This document shows positions 1 to 14,000 of a stretch of DNA of 64,000 bases, in pieces. Position 1 is the stretch's first letter, and every line of letters starts with the position of its first letter. The position numbers and the translations under genes were made by a program. Origin of the DNA: Diplonema japonicum (Eukaryota > Euglenozoa > Diplonemea > Diplonemida > Diplonemidae); assembly GCA_964019335.1 (NCBI GenBank), contig OZ025669.1, forward strand, positions 635,094 to 699,093, read 5' to 3'. The notes beneath the pieces are model-generated. The model saw only the letters and a program-made list of their open reading frames with translations, was not told the origin of the DNA and ran no database searches.

Positions 1-1662
1 CGACAGAGATACATCGAGCACCACTTGCGCAGCACGAGGGACGTTTTTCAAGGTGAGCAGTCGCTGCAGATATATGTCCTTGATGAGCTTGAGGTTGCTT
101 CTTACGTCCTTCAGTATTTTGTCCATTGCGAGAGACGCCAGTACGTGCTGGTAGCCTTGGAGGTTGAGCTCATTCTCGTGTTCGATGTCGGCGACGGCGC
201 TCAAAAAGGGTTCTGCGTTTAACTTCCCGTTTGCGAGAGAACTCTGGATGGCTTCCTTGCAGGACACCACCAAGCGATGGTTTAAGATTAGTGCTTTGCG
301 TGTTGCTATGCAGTTCCCCATTGCTGTGGCTGTTTCCCGCTCGGGGGGCAGTGTGCCGCACGCCACAATACTGACCTGGTTCACAAGCATCTCCAAGTCG
401 CATGCGGGCTTCCTCTTTATGATATCTAACTGCTGCAGCTTGTCCAACAGCTCCGAGTAATTCCTCACCATGTCTAATTCTGCTTGCCGCGAAGCAGCGG
501 CCTTGCCTGTTTTTCCTCGCTTTTCCGGCTTCTTGATGTGCTCCTTCTCTTCTAGTAAGTAATCATCTGCTGCGAGCAGTAGCTTTTTGTGTAATCGGTT
601 GAGAAGTGGCTTGTTAGCGTCCAGCAAGGCTGTGATGGGGTGTGAACTCAACTCGCCTGATGTGTGCGTGTTGGCATCTCTTTCGGTTTCCTTGAATTCC
701 ATTTCTTCGATTTGCTGCTCCTTTTCCTTCAGCGTTGCTTCCAAGCTTGCAACCTGTTGCTTCAACTGCTTGATCTCACGCAGGGCCGACCTTGCGTGCT
801 CGTTCATAGACTTCGTGGCGATCACCATATAAGAGCGTATCGTGTCCATGCACCCTGCAACCTTCTTTTGCAGCCACATGATCTTCATTGTGAGAGATCT
901 GCAGTCCCTGGGCCGCACGGAGGGTCGTATTGAGGAAGGGTTTTTCGAAGTGATGCCTAGCTCGGTTTGGAGCGCCTTTGCAGTGTCGGCAATGAGGGCG
1001 AGGTCGGGGGCCAGGGTTATCAGCATGTCCATGGCGCGGTGGGAGATCCTCCCTGGTGGCATGTCTGTGACATCTTCGAGCACGGTCTCGGTAGGTTCTG
1101 ATTCGAACTCATCTTCTTCTTCATCGGACTCTTCTTCTACTACAGTTTCAGGAGTCTCTTCTGATTCGGATGATGATTCCTTCACCACCAACTCTTCCTC
1201 TTCGTATACCTCATTATCTCGCAGGATGACCACCCGTGTACCTTCCCCCTTTACAGCATCGTACCGCTCCGATGCTTGTGCAACCGCATCTTCCACATTG
1301 TGCAGCTTTTCCACATCTGTAATCAGCCTTGTGGCCCGTGAGCATGCCTGTTTCATTTTAATAGACGCTTCTGCCAATTTTGATGTGTCCAGAATAAGCC
1401 GCGCCACTTGCCTTTTTGAGATGACTCCTTGTGCATCCTCACCACTTGAGGTCTGCAGCACTTGAGTGGTGATGCTCTGCATAATGGCCGACGGTGTAGC
1501 TTGCTGGGGTGTTGTTCCCTTGAAGAGCCATGGCTTCCCGCCCTTGTACTGCTCTAAACGCGGCCAGTCGCCAATGTGTTTCTTCGCTTGCTCAATAACA
1601 CTTGCCCGCCCATGCTGGCGGAGCTCTGGCAGCTGCGACACGGAGTCCTCGTCATCATCCAT
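1..1662 (-). CDS. Partial acidic coiled-coil protein, C-terminus outside window
   Basis: The minus-strand frame is open for all 554 codons from the ATG at 1662 to the window edge, so the gene runs on to the left and its end is missing. The protein starts MDDDEDSVSQLPELRQHG. It has a strongly acidic E/S/D segment around residues 145-195 and a heptad-like coiled coil around residues 275-330 (REIKQLKQQVASLEATLKEK). A helical, Leu-rich tail follows. There is no signal peptide or membrane segment. I do not recognise the family; a cytoskeletal or scaffold role would be a guess. The start is supported by a TTTGCAG splice-acceptor-like sequence about 20 nt upstream, as for its neighbours. Serine-rich reading frames on the plus strand here are shadows of the acidic codons. 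Confidence 0.75.
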   Translation of the reverse strand, partial: MDDDEDSVSQLPELRQHGRASVIEQAKKHIGDWPRLEQYKGGKPWLFKGTTPQQATPSAIMQSITTQVLQTSSGEDAQGVISKRQVARLILDTSKLAEASIKMKQACSRATRLITDVEKLHNVEDAVAQASERYDAVKGEGTRVVILRDNEVYEEEELVVKESSSESEETPETVVEEESDEEEDEFESEPTETVLEDVTDMPPGRISHRAMDMLITLAPDLALIADTAKALQTELGITSKNPSSIRPSVRPRDCRSLTMKIMWLQKKVAGCMDTIRSYMVIATKSMNEHARSALREIKQLKQQVASLEATLKEKEQQIEEMEFKETERDANTHTSGELSSHPITALLDANKPLLNRLHKKLLLAADDYLLEEKEHIKKPEKRGKTGKAAASRQAELDMVRNYSELLDKLQQLDIIKRKPACDLEMLVNQVSIVACGTLPPERETATAMGNCIATRKALILNHRLVVSCKEAIQSSLANGKLNAEPFLSAVADIEHENELNLQGYQHVLASLAMDKILKDVRSNLKLIKDIYLQRLLTLKNVPRAAQVVLDVSLS

Positions 1663-2043
1663 GTTCACTTGAAGGGATTCTGCAAAGCACCCAGGGAACA
1701 AAAAAAAAGCTCGAAACAGAAATACTGGGGGTAAAAAGAAAGTAAGAAAAATCAGGGAACTATTTGCTATTATGGTCTGTTGAGGTTAAGGTGCGCAGTG
1801 CACATGAATATTAATATGTGAATGCCTATAAACAAATGTGCACCGCACTCCTCCCGCGTGACTCAACGTCATAGTCGTTCCCAATCCAAACAATCGCAGC
1901 AGCGGTGGTAGCATTGCCGTCCGACCATCGAGGCCGCAGCACGTTATATAACATCGACAAGCCATTCCTATCACTAGGCCGACCACTCAGCTTCGTCGTC
2001 GTACTCCATCTCTTCCTAGTGGTGTCGTGTGGTGTGTTGAGTG
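1663..2043. other. Intergenic, no gene seen
   Basis: About 380 bp between the 3' end of the HECT gene and the start of the partial gene. It contains pyrimidine tracts on the minus strand, next to CAG/AG dinucleotides, just upstream of the 1662 start. I see no RNA gene or repeat. Confidence 0.6.
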
Positions 2044-5000
2044 TCATACCTCATCGTCTTCGGCATCCATATCCTCGAGCCCTACAGGCGCACCGTCGGT
2101 GTCTATCGCACGGCAGTTGTAGATTGCGTACTGTAACTTGTCGTGCATCACGTCAGTTGAAGAGTACTCTGGCAGCTCGATTGAGAAGAAACACGTATGT
2201 GCTTGCGGTAGGTAGTCATCGGGGTTACCATCGACGACGTGCGGCTGCACCTTGATGGCCACTGGTAGCCTGGACCGTGCTGCCACAAAACGTAACAAGT
2301 TGGTTAAGTCTTTCTGTGTGAAAGTTTCAAGCGCCTGCCAAAACCTGTGCACTGTTGGGCTGTTTTCGTCGATGTCCTCATAAATAGCACCCCGGTGCAG
2401 CTCCGCCACTGATATCCCGCTCGCACCGCACACACGCCTTTCAAGCACCTTCCACGTGAACAAGTCCAGAACTGCAGGCGGCAGGACATCGATGAAGCCT
2501 TCCCTCATCTCCAGGAGATACTCCTTGGCCTCATTTAACCGTTTCTCGATTACAAGTCTTGCGTATTCTTCTCTGTTATCGAACGTGACCTCCTTATCAC
2601 GCCCGTCTGGGAGCAGCTCGATGACCTGTCCGTCGCTGAGCGTTGTTACAAAGGTTTCGTCGATCGCGTCTTTGAAAAGCTCTGGGGTGATGCCTTTTGT
2701 GTCAATGTTCACGATGCCGTCTAGTGCCGTGAGGCACATCTGGTCGATGGCAGCAAGATCGCTTCTGTCAAAAGGTGTTGAGGTGAGGGTCTTCCACACA
2801 ACAGACGACAGTGAGAGGTCCATCGGCTCGTTGATTGAGAGGCAGCCTGCTATGAGGCGGCCTAAGAATCGGAACTTCGACAACAACAGCTTGTGTTCTG
2901 TTGAAGACGGAGCTGAGCAAGGTCGTGGGATCCATTTATCTCGCGTGTCACCAAAGTTCCCCTTGTAGTTGGGCGACGAGATGAACAGGCTGTTAGGCGC
3001 CTCTTCCATCAATTCCTCGCACACTGTTGTGAGAGACTCTCGGAAGGGCCCCCCAGCATCCTCGGCGGCTTCTCCTTCAAACACAACTGTCCACAACCTG
3101 GCAGATGCATCACATGACTCATGCGATTTAAACGCCCAGGGCCTTTTGCTCCTATACAGGGCGTGCAGTTGGTCAAATAATGTTTCCGTGGTAGGGCCTC
3201 CAGCACCTCCTTTTGCCTGAGCAAAGTAATTCCTTGACAGTAGAATGCTTGCTATCCGCCCCTCGCTGCAAGCTCCAGCAATGATGCCATCAAGCAATGG
3301 TTCCTTGGCCCATGGGAACAATACATCACGCGCACCCATAAACCTCCCTATCAAGGAGCTCTCCTGACCCGGCAAAGTGCCCACGTTACCTAAAACAGGA
3401 GGCATAGCTGCTTCCTGCCCCACATATGCAAGAACCAACCTTGCGAGTACGTTGAAACGTGACAGTATCGTGAGGCAGGATGGAGCATCTTTATCGTTCA
3501 CAGTATGGATCAGGGCCACCTCATCGATTTCAAAGGGTTGTGCACGTTTCCTCTCTTCATTCCCTGTGGAGACATCCAAGGGGCCATGGCCCACGGCTTT
3601 GTGCCAGGCATCACTGTATACCATTGTCAGGTCGTTAAAGGCCTTGTTCGGGACCTGGTCAGTGATAGTGTATGCCCCACGAATGACATTCCCCAACCAA
3701 GACAGTGAGTCGGCAACACCACGGTGTCCTGACGGACAGTACCTAAAGGGAGCTGCCCCGAGGTTTACTACTGCGGAGTCCCCTGATCGGAGGCTCGCAG
3801 CAGGGTTGAGTCCTGAGATAGACGACAGATCCACCTGTGAGAAGGCCACTCCGAGTTCGACACCGTTGTGGCTGTAAGAGATGTCCGCCTTCTTATCAGC
3901 GGTGATGTGGATGATGCAGCCAATGACGTCGCCCACCTTCCACCCCGTGTTGGCCTGCAATCCGTCGTCGTCGAAGAAGAAGTCATCTGCCTCGTCTGCT
4001 TCGTTGCCGCTGAACATAGCCGAGTCGTCCACCCACTCGCCCTCCGTGCTAGCATCATCTCCCTCTCCTTCGTCCCAACCATCGCCTGGCTGCTGAGCTT
4101 CCTGCACGAGTGGTGTCACCTGTGACGACGAAGAATTCTGGTTGAGCCGCCTCTTCCTCCTGGCTCTCTGACGCCGTCGCTTCCTCCTTTCCATAGCCTT
4201 CTTCCGTCGCATTGTGTCACCATCTCTGCTCGACTTATTGTCACCGTCCTGCATCGCATAAGGGCTAGATTTTCTGTCGTGCCAGATGCACGTCCGCATT
4301 CCATCGTAAGCCCAGCTGTGCACATCGTCACCCACACCATGCCCACCTTCTGAGTCGCAAGTGAAATTTTTGGAATCAGCCCATCCGACTTGCATGAGGC
4401 TACAATTCTCGATCTCTATTTCATAATACCACTTTCCACACCCCACAGCAACATTGCCCATGATTGTAGTAAAATTGTGATACGACTCAGCTTGCGCCTT
4501 AGGACAGGCGACTGCTAGGAGCAGAGGCCCTGGACCACTGCTTACTGAAGGATGCTCGCCTCTCTTCGCCCACGGCACGCTGCTTGTCGAACCCAGAGAG
4601 TGGTTGGACTGGAAGGACTTCGCCACATTCGCCTCCTCAAAGCTGTCGTTCCACACACCTCTCAATGTAACACCAAGGCCTACAGCCATGAAGTCAGCAG
4701 TAGGCCCGCCGTATCTCACCCAACCCTCGGGCAGTGCACACTGATGCGCATTCTCTGTGAGGCAAGAAGGAAGCCCCTTCCCGTTTGAAAAAGATTGTGC
4801 TGCCGCGGAAAACACGGTCAGTAGATTGTGTACACCGTTGGCAACAGCTTCTTCGGGAGGGACGTCTGTGACGGGCTTGCTCTTGATGTCAGGCAGCAAA
4901 CAGTTCTTTGCATGCATCAGAGTTATCAGTGCCTGCAGATACATCGATAGAATGTCACCTGTACCCGACTTCGATTCGATCTCAGGGACAAGCTGTCTAT

Positions 5001-8000
5001 TGTACGAGGTTAGGAGCCCTCCAAGTTTCGTCTCCAAGTGCTGGATATCAAGGCAATCATAGGGCGCGGCATGGAAGAGCCTCGCCATCAAAAGCAAAAC
5101 TTGTCTCCGACGCCATCCCACTGACGTGTGAGCATGACTCAGCAAAGAAACAATGGTGCTCATTTTGAACACAGACTGCGAGAGATCAGAACAAGCAACA
5201 GCCTCAATGAAGAGAATCCCCAAGTGGAAGCTGTTGAATTGTGGTCCCGTGTAATCTACATCCAACAGCCGTAGTGCCTCCTGTACGAGGAGTGAAGCAA
5301 GCTCCTCACGTGCACTATACGTACGTAGCAGCGTGTAGAGTCCTTTATTCACGGATTCCTGATCAAGTTGCCCCCTGTACGCCATGGCGGACCCTTTGGC
5401 GATGAATTTCAAGACTAAGAGCGGCGGACCTGTGTCTTCTTCTTCCCAAACAGTGCTCTTGGATGACGCGAGCAGCTGCAATACGCAACGCGCAGCAAAC
5501 GTAAAGCTCAACGCAGCGTCGAGTTTCCATGCTTCTCGTCTTATGTCATTCTCAACGCAGAGCCTGCGGAGCACTTCGCTTCTCTTGAAGACATCATATG
5601 CGTCCCCTTCGTCGGAGTCATTGGCATCGGAGTATCCCTCCCACGCTTCATCGTCAGACATCCCTTCGTCGGTGCCCTCCAAGAATGTCGCGAAGTGGTA
5701 TTCGCTGATGATGTCCGGCAGTTCATTGTCATCTCTGTCGCCATCCTGCCATGGTTGTTGCACTTCCTGCAACGGGTCTTGACAGATCGGTTCGTCAAGC
5801 GTATCTCTGCTGGTTTCATTCTCCTCCTCTTCTTCGTCACCTTCATCAAACTCGTCTCTGTCCGAGATGTCGTCGCCTTCCTCCTCTATTGCATTCAGCG
5901 GCCTGTACGATCGATGCGGCAACACCCAGTTGATCAACGCGCACATCTCTCCCAAGTGTTGGAAAGGTACCGGGTCAGACGTCTCGATCCTGAGTGAGCA
6001 CAATTTCAGTAAGATCAACACAGCGTGGCTTTTCAAAACGCGTGTCACGTCTTTTTCTTGAAGAGAAGTCATGCTGGCGTACAAGGAACGCAGAATCGAC
6101 GGGAGTAGTTTGCTGAAAGCTATTCGTTTCTTCAACTGTGACAGTTTCAGTGTTGGCAACCTGAGCAAAGGTTCCGTGTCGGCGTCAGCCGGGGGATGAT
6201 GAGTGAGAACGTCATTCAAAGAGGTAACGGGCTCCAAAACAGTTACCAGCAGACCGCAGAGGCTCGTCGTCACGTCACTAGTATCGGGTACTTCGTGAGC
6301 CGTGGCCAGCATGTCAGCAACACCTATCATGAGTCTGTCGGTATGGACTTCACGCGGTGGGTTGTGTGCTACATCGACAAGAGCATCAGTTTTGGACCTG
6401 ATGTTATTGGAGGCGAGGAAGCTCCCCTTCGCAGTGACTGGTACCACAATGGCAATCGGTCCACTCAGCCTCTGTACAATCACATGCTGCCGTGCTCCCC
6501 GCCGCAGCCTGCACGTCGCCAGCTTCCCTTCGTTAATGCGCACGTCACCGCCACCAAGCACAGACAGAGCAAGGTCTAATCTGCGATGTTGTATCTTGCA
6601 CAGCCGCGTGAGACCATCAGCATCACGTTGCTCGCTGAACGTAGTTTCTGCAGTTTCAGAGTCACCCCGCTCAAGCCTCCTTTGCATGCGGCTCCTCCTG
6701 CGCTGAATACGGCGTGCCTTCCTTCTGGTCTCTTTATCCGACTCTGCTGTGACATCCTCCGTGCCGGTGGAATAGCCGCCTTCGTCATCGCCTTTCTCAT
6801 CTTGCTGCCCCTCTGTGTCTTCACCATCCCCCCGCCGCCTCTTCCTCTGCTTCGGCTGTTCGGAACCTTCAGCGTTAGAAGGTGAATCACAACCACTATC
6901 ACTAGCAGTCAGCTTCACATTTGGAGAGTCAGCTTGCTCGCCTTCGGTGTCCCCGTACGTCGACCTCCGCTCATTCTTCTTCAGGTTCTTTTTGCGCGAA
7001 CTGGATTTTTTGTCAACAGCCTTGGCAATGCCTTGTTCAGTGGTGTCAGGTCCAGTGGACATTAAGGGCTCACCGTCAGGCTTTCTTCTAACCCAGCACT
7101 GCGTGGGGTCCTTGACAATGTTTACGACCACCAACATAATGCACTCCTGCCACGCTGCTTGCTGCAGTAGGATCTTCAACAGCCTGGATGTGGAACGCTG
7201 CACTGAGAAACCCAGGTAGCTCTTTACTACCTGTTGTCGCTTGTGTCGCTCTATCACACCGTACTTCGAAGCGAATCCTATCATAAAGTTAACAGTCGTC
7301 TCGCCGTCCATGGCCGACTCGTTGGGGAAGAGATTCCCGAGGACACTCTGCACAGTGCTGTCGGCAACAGAGGGTGAGATGGCAGGCATCACGATGCGCA
7401 AGAAAGAGAAGGCGTTTTTACAAATCTCCACATTGTGCCGAGGGTCGAAGCTAGCAAGAAGCTGCACTACAATCTTGAGTAACTCAAGTTCTTGGACGAT
7501 CTCAAGCAGCACCGACGGTGCTGTTGTGACTAATGCTGTGGTGAAAGCAAGCCATGCAGAGGCATTATCAGATCTCGCGGCAATGGCCAAGTCGAGCGAC
7601 TGGAGCATGGAACGTTCCCTCTTCAATGATGTCCCGAGCTTCCTTCTCATCTCACGTGCAGCAGAGGCCACTGGGCTTTTTGGAGGCAGGATGTCCATGG
7701 AGGGTGAGTTCCTCCGCGATGACGAGTTCCTTGTCCCTGAGGAATGCCGCGTCAGCAGGTGACACCGTATCTTGTCTACACGCATCCGGTGGTCGGCCTC
7801 GTCTAGTTTTGAGCGTAACTTAGTGAGCTTCCCCTTAACTTCTACATTGTCCCTTTTAAGTGTAACTAATGAATCGTAAGCACTCTTGAGTTCCTCTACA
7901 GCTACGCTGACAACCTTCCTAAGAAAAGATACTTGCATGCCATCCCTGCCAGTGTCCGATTCGCCGTCTGACTCTGCTTCAGTGGTTTCTATCTTCTTGA

Positions 8001-11000
8001 GATCTCCTACAGGAGACTCGCTTGACTTCACAACCTCTTCCTTCTCCCCTTCTGGGGGAAGACTGTTATCGCCGAAGGCAAAGGTGTTTGAATTGATTTC
8101 AGCACCCGGACCTGCCTCCATTGCTGCACGCAGTGCCAAGAGCTGCAGCACTTGCCATGCTTTTGCGCGAAGTGCAGCCAACTTAGGAGGTATGGTGCTT
8201 GTGGCGTCAAAGAGCTGTCGCAGAGTAGACAAAATGTCCAACCGCAGGACCAGACCGTAGTCAGCACCCTTCCATGCACAAGACATCAGATCCAAAAACA
8301 GCTCCACCTTCTCAATGTCACGCTCGCTGCTCTCTCCAATGTCACATCCTTGCCCCACAGTGTCGCTGCTCAGCCTCTTCGCAAGACGCGACACAATAGA
8401 GTACACATTCGTCTGTATTGCCGTCTCCACCTCTCTTCCACAGCAAGCCAGGTTATCGAGGTAGTGGTGCCCTTTGATGGACTTGATAAATGCACGGACC
8501 AGGCCTGAGTTTGCGCTTGGCAAGCTTGGGGGTGCCGCTTCGCCTTCTGAGACAAGTGCTGTAAATTCAAAGATCAGTTTCTCAAAGCAATCAAGGGCAG
8601 ACAACCGCCGCCTTCCTAAGAGGCGTCGCTTTGCAACAAAATCGTCAAAATAGGAAGCGGTCACTCTTTCATCTTGGCAGAATTGCAGGACTGCTGCTTC
8701 GCGCCTCTCAGGTGTCGCACCCAACGTAGCATTACGAGACTTCCTCATCATCCACCGTAGGCGCGAGACAACTACAGAACCACCCATTGCTTTCTTCCAT
8801 GTGCTGGACATCCTCCTCATTTCTGTTGTTGACTCTGACCGCATGAGGTCGGCCATCGTGTTCGTAGCCATCAGAGGGTTCGTCATAGCGTCACCAGCCG
8901 CACGCAGTGATGTTGTAATTTCACGTGTGGGGGGGTGCCTCAGCAGCACCATTGCCCTGCCAAGGACCTCTTTAACAGGGTCCCGTACAGTACCTGATGC
9001 GGACTTCTCTTCATCTTCACATCTGCTGTTTCGAGACTTCTGTCTCAGCTCTAACAACCAATGTCTCAGCTCTTCAACGCGCCTCCACAAGCGCACAGCA
9101 GGACGGGGTGCTTCATCGCCTGCAACCACAGCATCGTGGAGCTTCCCCGCACTGAAACCCATGTGGCAGAGAAGGGCCGCAAAAATTGCTCGCAGCACCT
9201 GATTGATGGAATCGCCTCCTAGATGGGGCTGTGCTGTGGGGAGGTTTTTACGGAGTAGCATCGTAACCAGCTTGCCCCCGTCATCAGTGTTGCCGATAAC
9301 AGACATCCAAAACTCGTGGGGTTCAGTGGCGCTGTCGGCCTCCAATGACAGATCGGTGATCCAGGGAACAAGGGCGTCGTCGATAGGTGTGCAAGGAACC
9401 GAGTACGATGAGGTCAGTGCATGGCAGACACGGGCAGTCGTGTAGATCAACCCCAGGACAACGTCATGCAGCCAATGTACTGAAGGGAAGGGGATGTTTA
9501 CCTGTCCTGTGACAGTGATTTTGAAGCCCCGTTTTTCAATGGGAGGGTGAATATCGTACTTAGCACACGACGTATCGAATTGGAAGATGATCGTGTCTGT
9601 ACCCGCGAAGGTAACGGGGTCATCTGGCCACCCCCGTGGCATGTTCAGAGGCTCTCCCTCCATCTCAGGATCACGTCCCGGCAAGTGAGCTATCAAGCTT
9701 TCGCCATTCAAAACCCACTGCGGATCAAAGGACAGCGACAGCGACGACGCTCCTGGAATACACACCTTCTGCGTTTGTGGAGCATCGTCCTGTCGCGAGA
9801 TTGCATGTACGACGCGCTGCACTGTCAGAGAGCGAGTCTTGTCTGCCTCGCCGCTAAGAAGCTTCTCTTCCGAGTCCAGAACAGACGACATCTTGCTGGC
9901 ACTTGTGAACAACGGCAACAAAGGGGAGAGACCTTTCAAAAACTCTTCTGAGTATGCATTGAGCAATGGAAGCGTACCTACAAAGGTAGGGAACACGTGT
10001 GCAAGGATGGGTGGCTTTTTCATGTCTGGTTTTGCAACAACGGTGCGTAGGTCAACAACAGCAGCGGCAAAGAGATCCCGCATGTAAGGGAAGAATAGTG
10101 TTTTCATGCAGAAGAGACCTTCGTCAGGCGGGGGGCCTCTTGGAGATGTACCTGAAGACGACGGTGTTGACGGGTCAGAGGGTGATGAAGCTGGCACAAC
10201 GTGCTGCCGTACTGTGCGGTGGAGAGCAACTGCAAGCGACGTGAGATTGCTCTGTAATTGAAGTAAAGCTGAACACGCTGCCTTTTTAAGGGGCCTTGAA
10301 AAACTGCCGCCGGGTCCCAGTGCCGTCAGCAACACCCGCGCAAAGGACAACATGATTAGAGACCCTGTTCCCTCCCCGAAAGCCTTCAGGTGTGACTCTC
10401 TCATCATTGCACCAAGGCTGGGGTCCTTCGACAGTGCCTTCAGTGTTCCAAGAAGCATGGCACTCCGACTGCAACTGAGGTTTGTAGCAGACAGGCTGCT
10501 GATGATGTAGTTAACCTTGTTGTAGACAGAAGGGATCCACACAGGTACGTAGGAGCATAGGAAGGAAGTAGCAGCGAGTTTGATAATTGGAAGGTTGCTC
10601 GGATCGTCCAGTACAATTTCAGCCATCTTAACCAAAGGCTTCAAGCAACATTCTTCGCCTCCTAGCCCGACTGCGGAAGGTGCTACTTTAGCACGTAGGA
10701 GCATTATCAAGTGAAGAGACGCAAGCCTAAAATAGGTGTAGAGCATCAGAGGAGTGGCACTAGAGTCGATCTCAGAGAGTTGCTTAAACGTCGGGGCAGC
10801 TACATCGGTCACGAAAGGTATTGAGAAGCAAAGGCCTTCGCTTGTTCTAGCGGCATCAATAAACTTAACAGAAGCGCTGAGAAGCGTTGTCACAACTTCA
10901 CATCCCTGAGTTTCCTTCGCACTGGGGATCGAGTCTGTAAGTAGCGAGGCCTGCATGCTAGCCGCTGCTGCGACTGCAGCCGAGGGATCGTCTTCAGGAC

Positions 11001-14000
11001 CCATGATCGCTGCCGCAAGCGAAGAGTCGGGCCATTTGCAAAGCGGTGGGCTCGATCCGCTAGTTGCTATCACGGTCGAGATCACGGAGTCTGACTTACA
11101 CATCCTGATGCATGCTAGGGATCCACTGGGGAGCTCGGCTATCGCTGTGTTGTCGGCTGCAACATTTGTTATCCCTTTAGCAAGAGTGCCACCCCAGTAC
11201 CAACTGACACCCGAAGGCGACACGTCCAACACTATCGACGCATCCATGCAGCTCCCCTTAGCAGCTCTAATTAACTCACTGAAAGGGAACGAACTCTCCG
11301 GCAGTACGACACCTACTTTTGTTTCCTTTCCGAATGTCCTGCAGAGTATGGCAGACTGCTGCAGCTGCTCGATCGGTGGAAGGATCACAATATTCGGGAC
11401 AACACATTTTGGCGGCGATCCCTGCACGGGGCTTGGCGCACCTGTGATCCACTCAACGGGGCCGTCGAAAGACACGGCTGCTACAGACTCGTCTTTGTGC
11501 CAGGCAGTGCTCACGTCGCGAGGCGTCTCGAAACGCAAAGAAGAGACAACGTCCACCATCACCTGCCCCTTGCCTTCGGTCAGAGGGAGGTACACAGCGA
11601 GGTTCGCCTCCATCCCGGTTAGTGTCATGTGCATGTCACGCTGTATCTCGGTAACTGAACGCGCAGTGTCCCACACACGAAGCTCTAGAAGAGAACCCTT
11701 CAGACCCGCACCTGCAGACCAGCTTTTGTCATTGAGCTTAGGAACGGAAGCACAGGGCGGCGATGTTCCAAGTAGCTCGCCATTGACAATAAGGTGCCAC
11801 ATGTGTCCCCTGAACATAAATGCCAGGTGACACCAGTCTAGCAAAGCTGAGGAGGGGACCTCGACAGTAGCAGCTGCACCCCTCCCTAGCACGTGCCCTG
11901 CTCGGATCTCAGCAGTCCCAGACTCTGTCAAAGAAACGAGAAGTTGCACTTCAGACGCATACGACGAGAAACTAATGAGCTTCATAGTTCCCATTCCCAC
12001 AAGCATGCTGGGGGATATCTTACACCACAGTTCTATCGTGAACTGCACAGAGGGTGCGATGGGCTGAGTCCCCTGCGTAAGCACCGAAACAACGGTTTGA
12101 GAATCCTTGCACCAGTCCAACGGGGCACTGCGTGTAAAGGAATACCTGCCGGAACGAAACCCGATTGCAAGACCACATTCACCACCGCCAAGCTGCAAAC
12201 AGGAAGAGCCCGAACATTTTTCAGCAACAGGCGTAACTTTGAAAGTGCCTGTAGCCAGATCCCATGATGTAAATTGAAGTCTTCTGCTGAGGAGCTCCTC
12301 ACCTACGATTGTGACAGAAGAAGCACCTGCGACCAATCCGTACACATGTATCGAGGGGACGCTAGTAGAGTGAATAGTCCCATCAGGTTTTAGCTCGTTC
12401 TTGCAAATGCTAAACTTGTGAAGCTTAATCTCGTCGTGCGCTGCTTCTATTCTCACTAGCACAGATTTGTTCATATATAAGACCGAAAGAACACTGGCTT
12501 CTAGGTTCAAATACGAAACGACACGGAAAGCTCCCTGTGGAGGCTTCACTAAGTAAAGCAAGTGGCGCCCCTTGGCAAGGATAATCTCTTCTTCGCTAAC
12601 TGCGCATGCAACATAACCAGACTCCTCCATGTTCGCGGGCCACTCAGCAACAGGTGTCCACAACGGTCTCCCTTGAGTGAAGGGCATCAACAACCCGGCC
12701 ATTCTAGGCAGCTTAGAGCTGAGCGCGTGGAAGGTGCTTTGCAGACCAGGGAGCTCGATGTCAGGAGGCAGTTTTCTTAATAGAGAAACCGCAGACAAGA
12801 TATCGCGGACGCTGCCGCGTGTCACCGATAATTTCACGAGCCCACATGTGATGTCTACTAGAACACGTGACTTGTTCTCCTGTGGTATTGGACTCGGCAT
12901 ATCACTCAGAAGAGCATGTGCAGACGTGTTCAAGAAGCCCTGCACAGCTGTAACAAGTTCTGGTGGCAGAGGTGGTGAGGGAGAAGTAGCAGCTAGAGCG
13001 AACGGTGCCACGCCCTCGAGAGCGGCCAAGACAGCACGGGACATGGCCTCCGTGACACCAGGAAAAGGAGAAGCTGACGCGTGGTCGACAAGAGTGAAAA
13101 GCATGTCCATGCGCTCCGACTCTGTCCGCAGCCCCTCGCTACCTCGTCGCGGACGACGAAAGTGGGCTGCTGCCTGTTGTTGCGGTGGTAATCGGTTAAC
13201 AAAAGACTCCTCTATGGGGGCCTTAAGCAGTTTCGGCACTACCGCACTGAAAATGAGGTTGAGAACGGCGAGGCGCTTTTCGTGAAGTGCCGAATACGAA
13301 GCATGGCCACTGCCCTCAAGAGAAGGTCTTGTGACACTTCGCGAAAGGTGTGCTTCCAGCTGCTGTGGGGGTAACGACACAACATCGTCTGTAGCGACAC
13401 CGTTGTGCGATGTGAGCGGGAGTGGTGCTATGGGGTGCATGTATTCTGTTTCGGGCTCTTCTTCGTCTGACCACTGCAACGCCGGTAGCGGTGCCTGCGC
13501 CTCGCCAAGCTCGTCATCGCTGAACTCAGATGAATGGATGCTCCTGTCGTCTGCGGTGACAACAGACTCGTTGAGAGACGAGGAGTCCGAGTAATCCAAA
13601 ATGCTCATGCCTTCAGAGGAGCTACTGTGTGACGACGACTCGCGGAGGATCATGCTGGGGTGTGACACGGGTACATTGCTCCAGATCTTCACGGGGTCTG
13701 TCACGGCCGATATCTGAAGCAGCTTTGTGGCTGTTGGTATGTACTTACTGTACTGTGCTTCGTTGAACAGGTCACTCAATGGGAAGCGCGACCAGTCCAT
13801 CTCATTCGGGCCGTCCAGCTGGGGTGCAGGCTGGAAGCTTTCTCCGGACTCGATCGGCACAGCAGCATCCCACCAGGACTCCGGAAGGACTCCATCAGCG
13901 AGCGGCTGAGATTCTTGTGCATCAAGAGACTGGCACGGTAGGTAAGCAGTGGGAGGTGTAGCCGTTGTGTTACTCACTGGTACACTAGTTGGAGCGGCTG

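Noticed and set aside
842-1465. Plus-strand serine-rich ORF
   Set aside because: It is the shadow of the acidic coding segment of the minus-strand gene at 1-1662.
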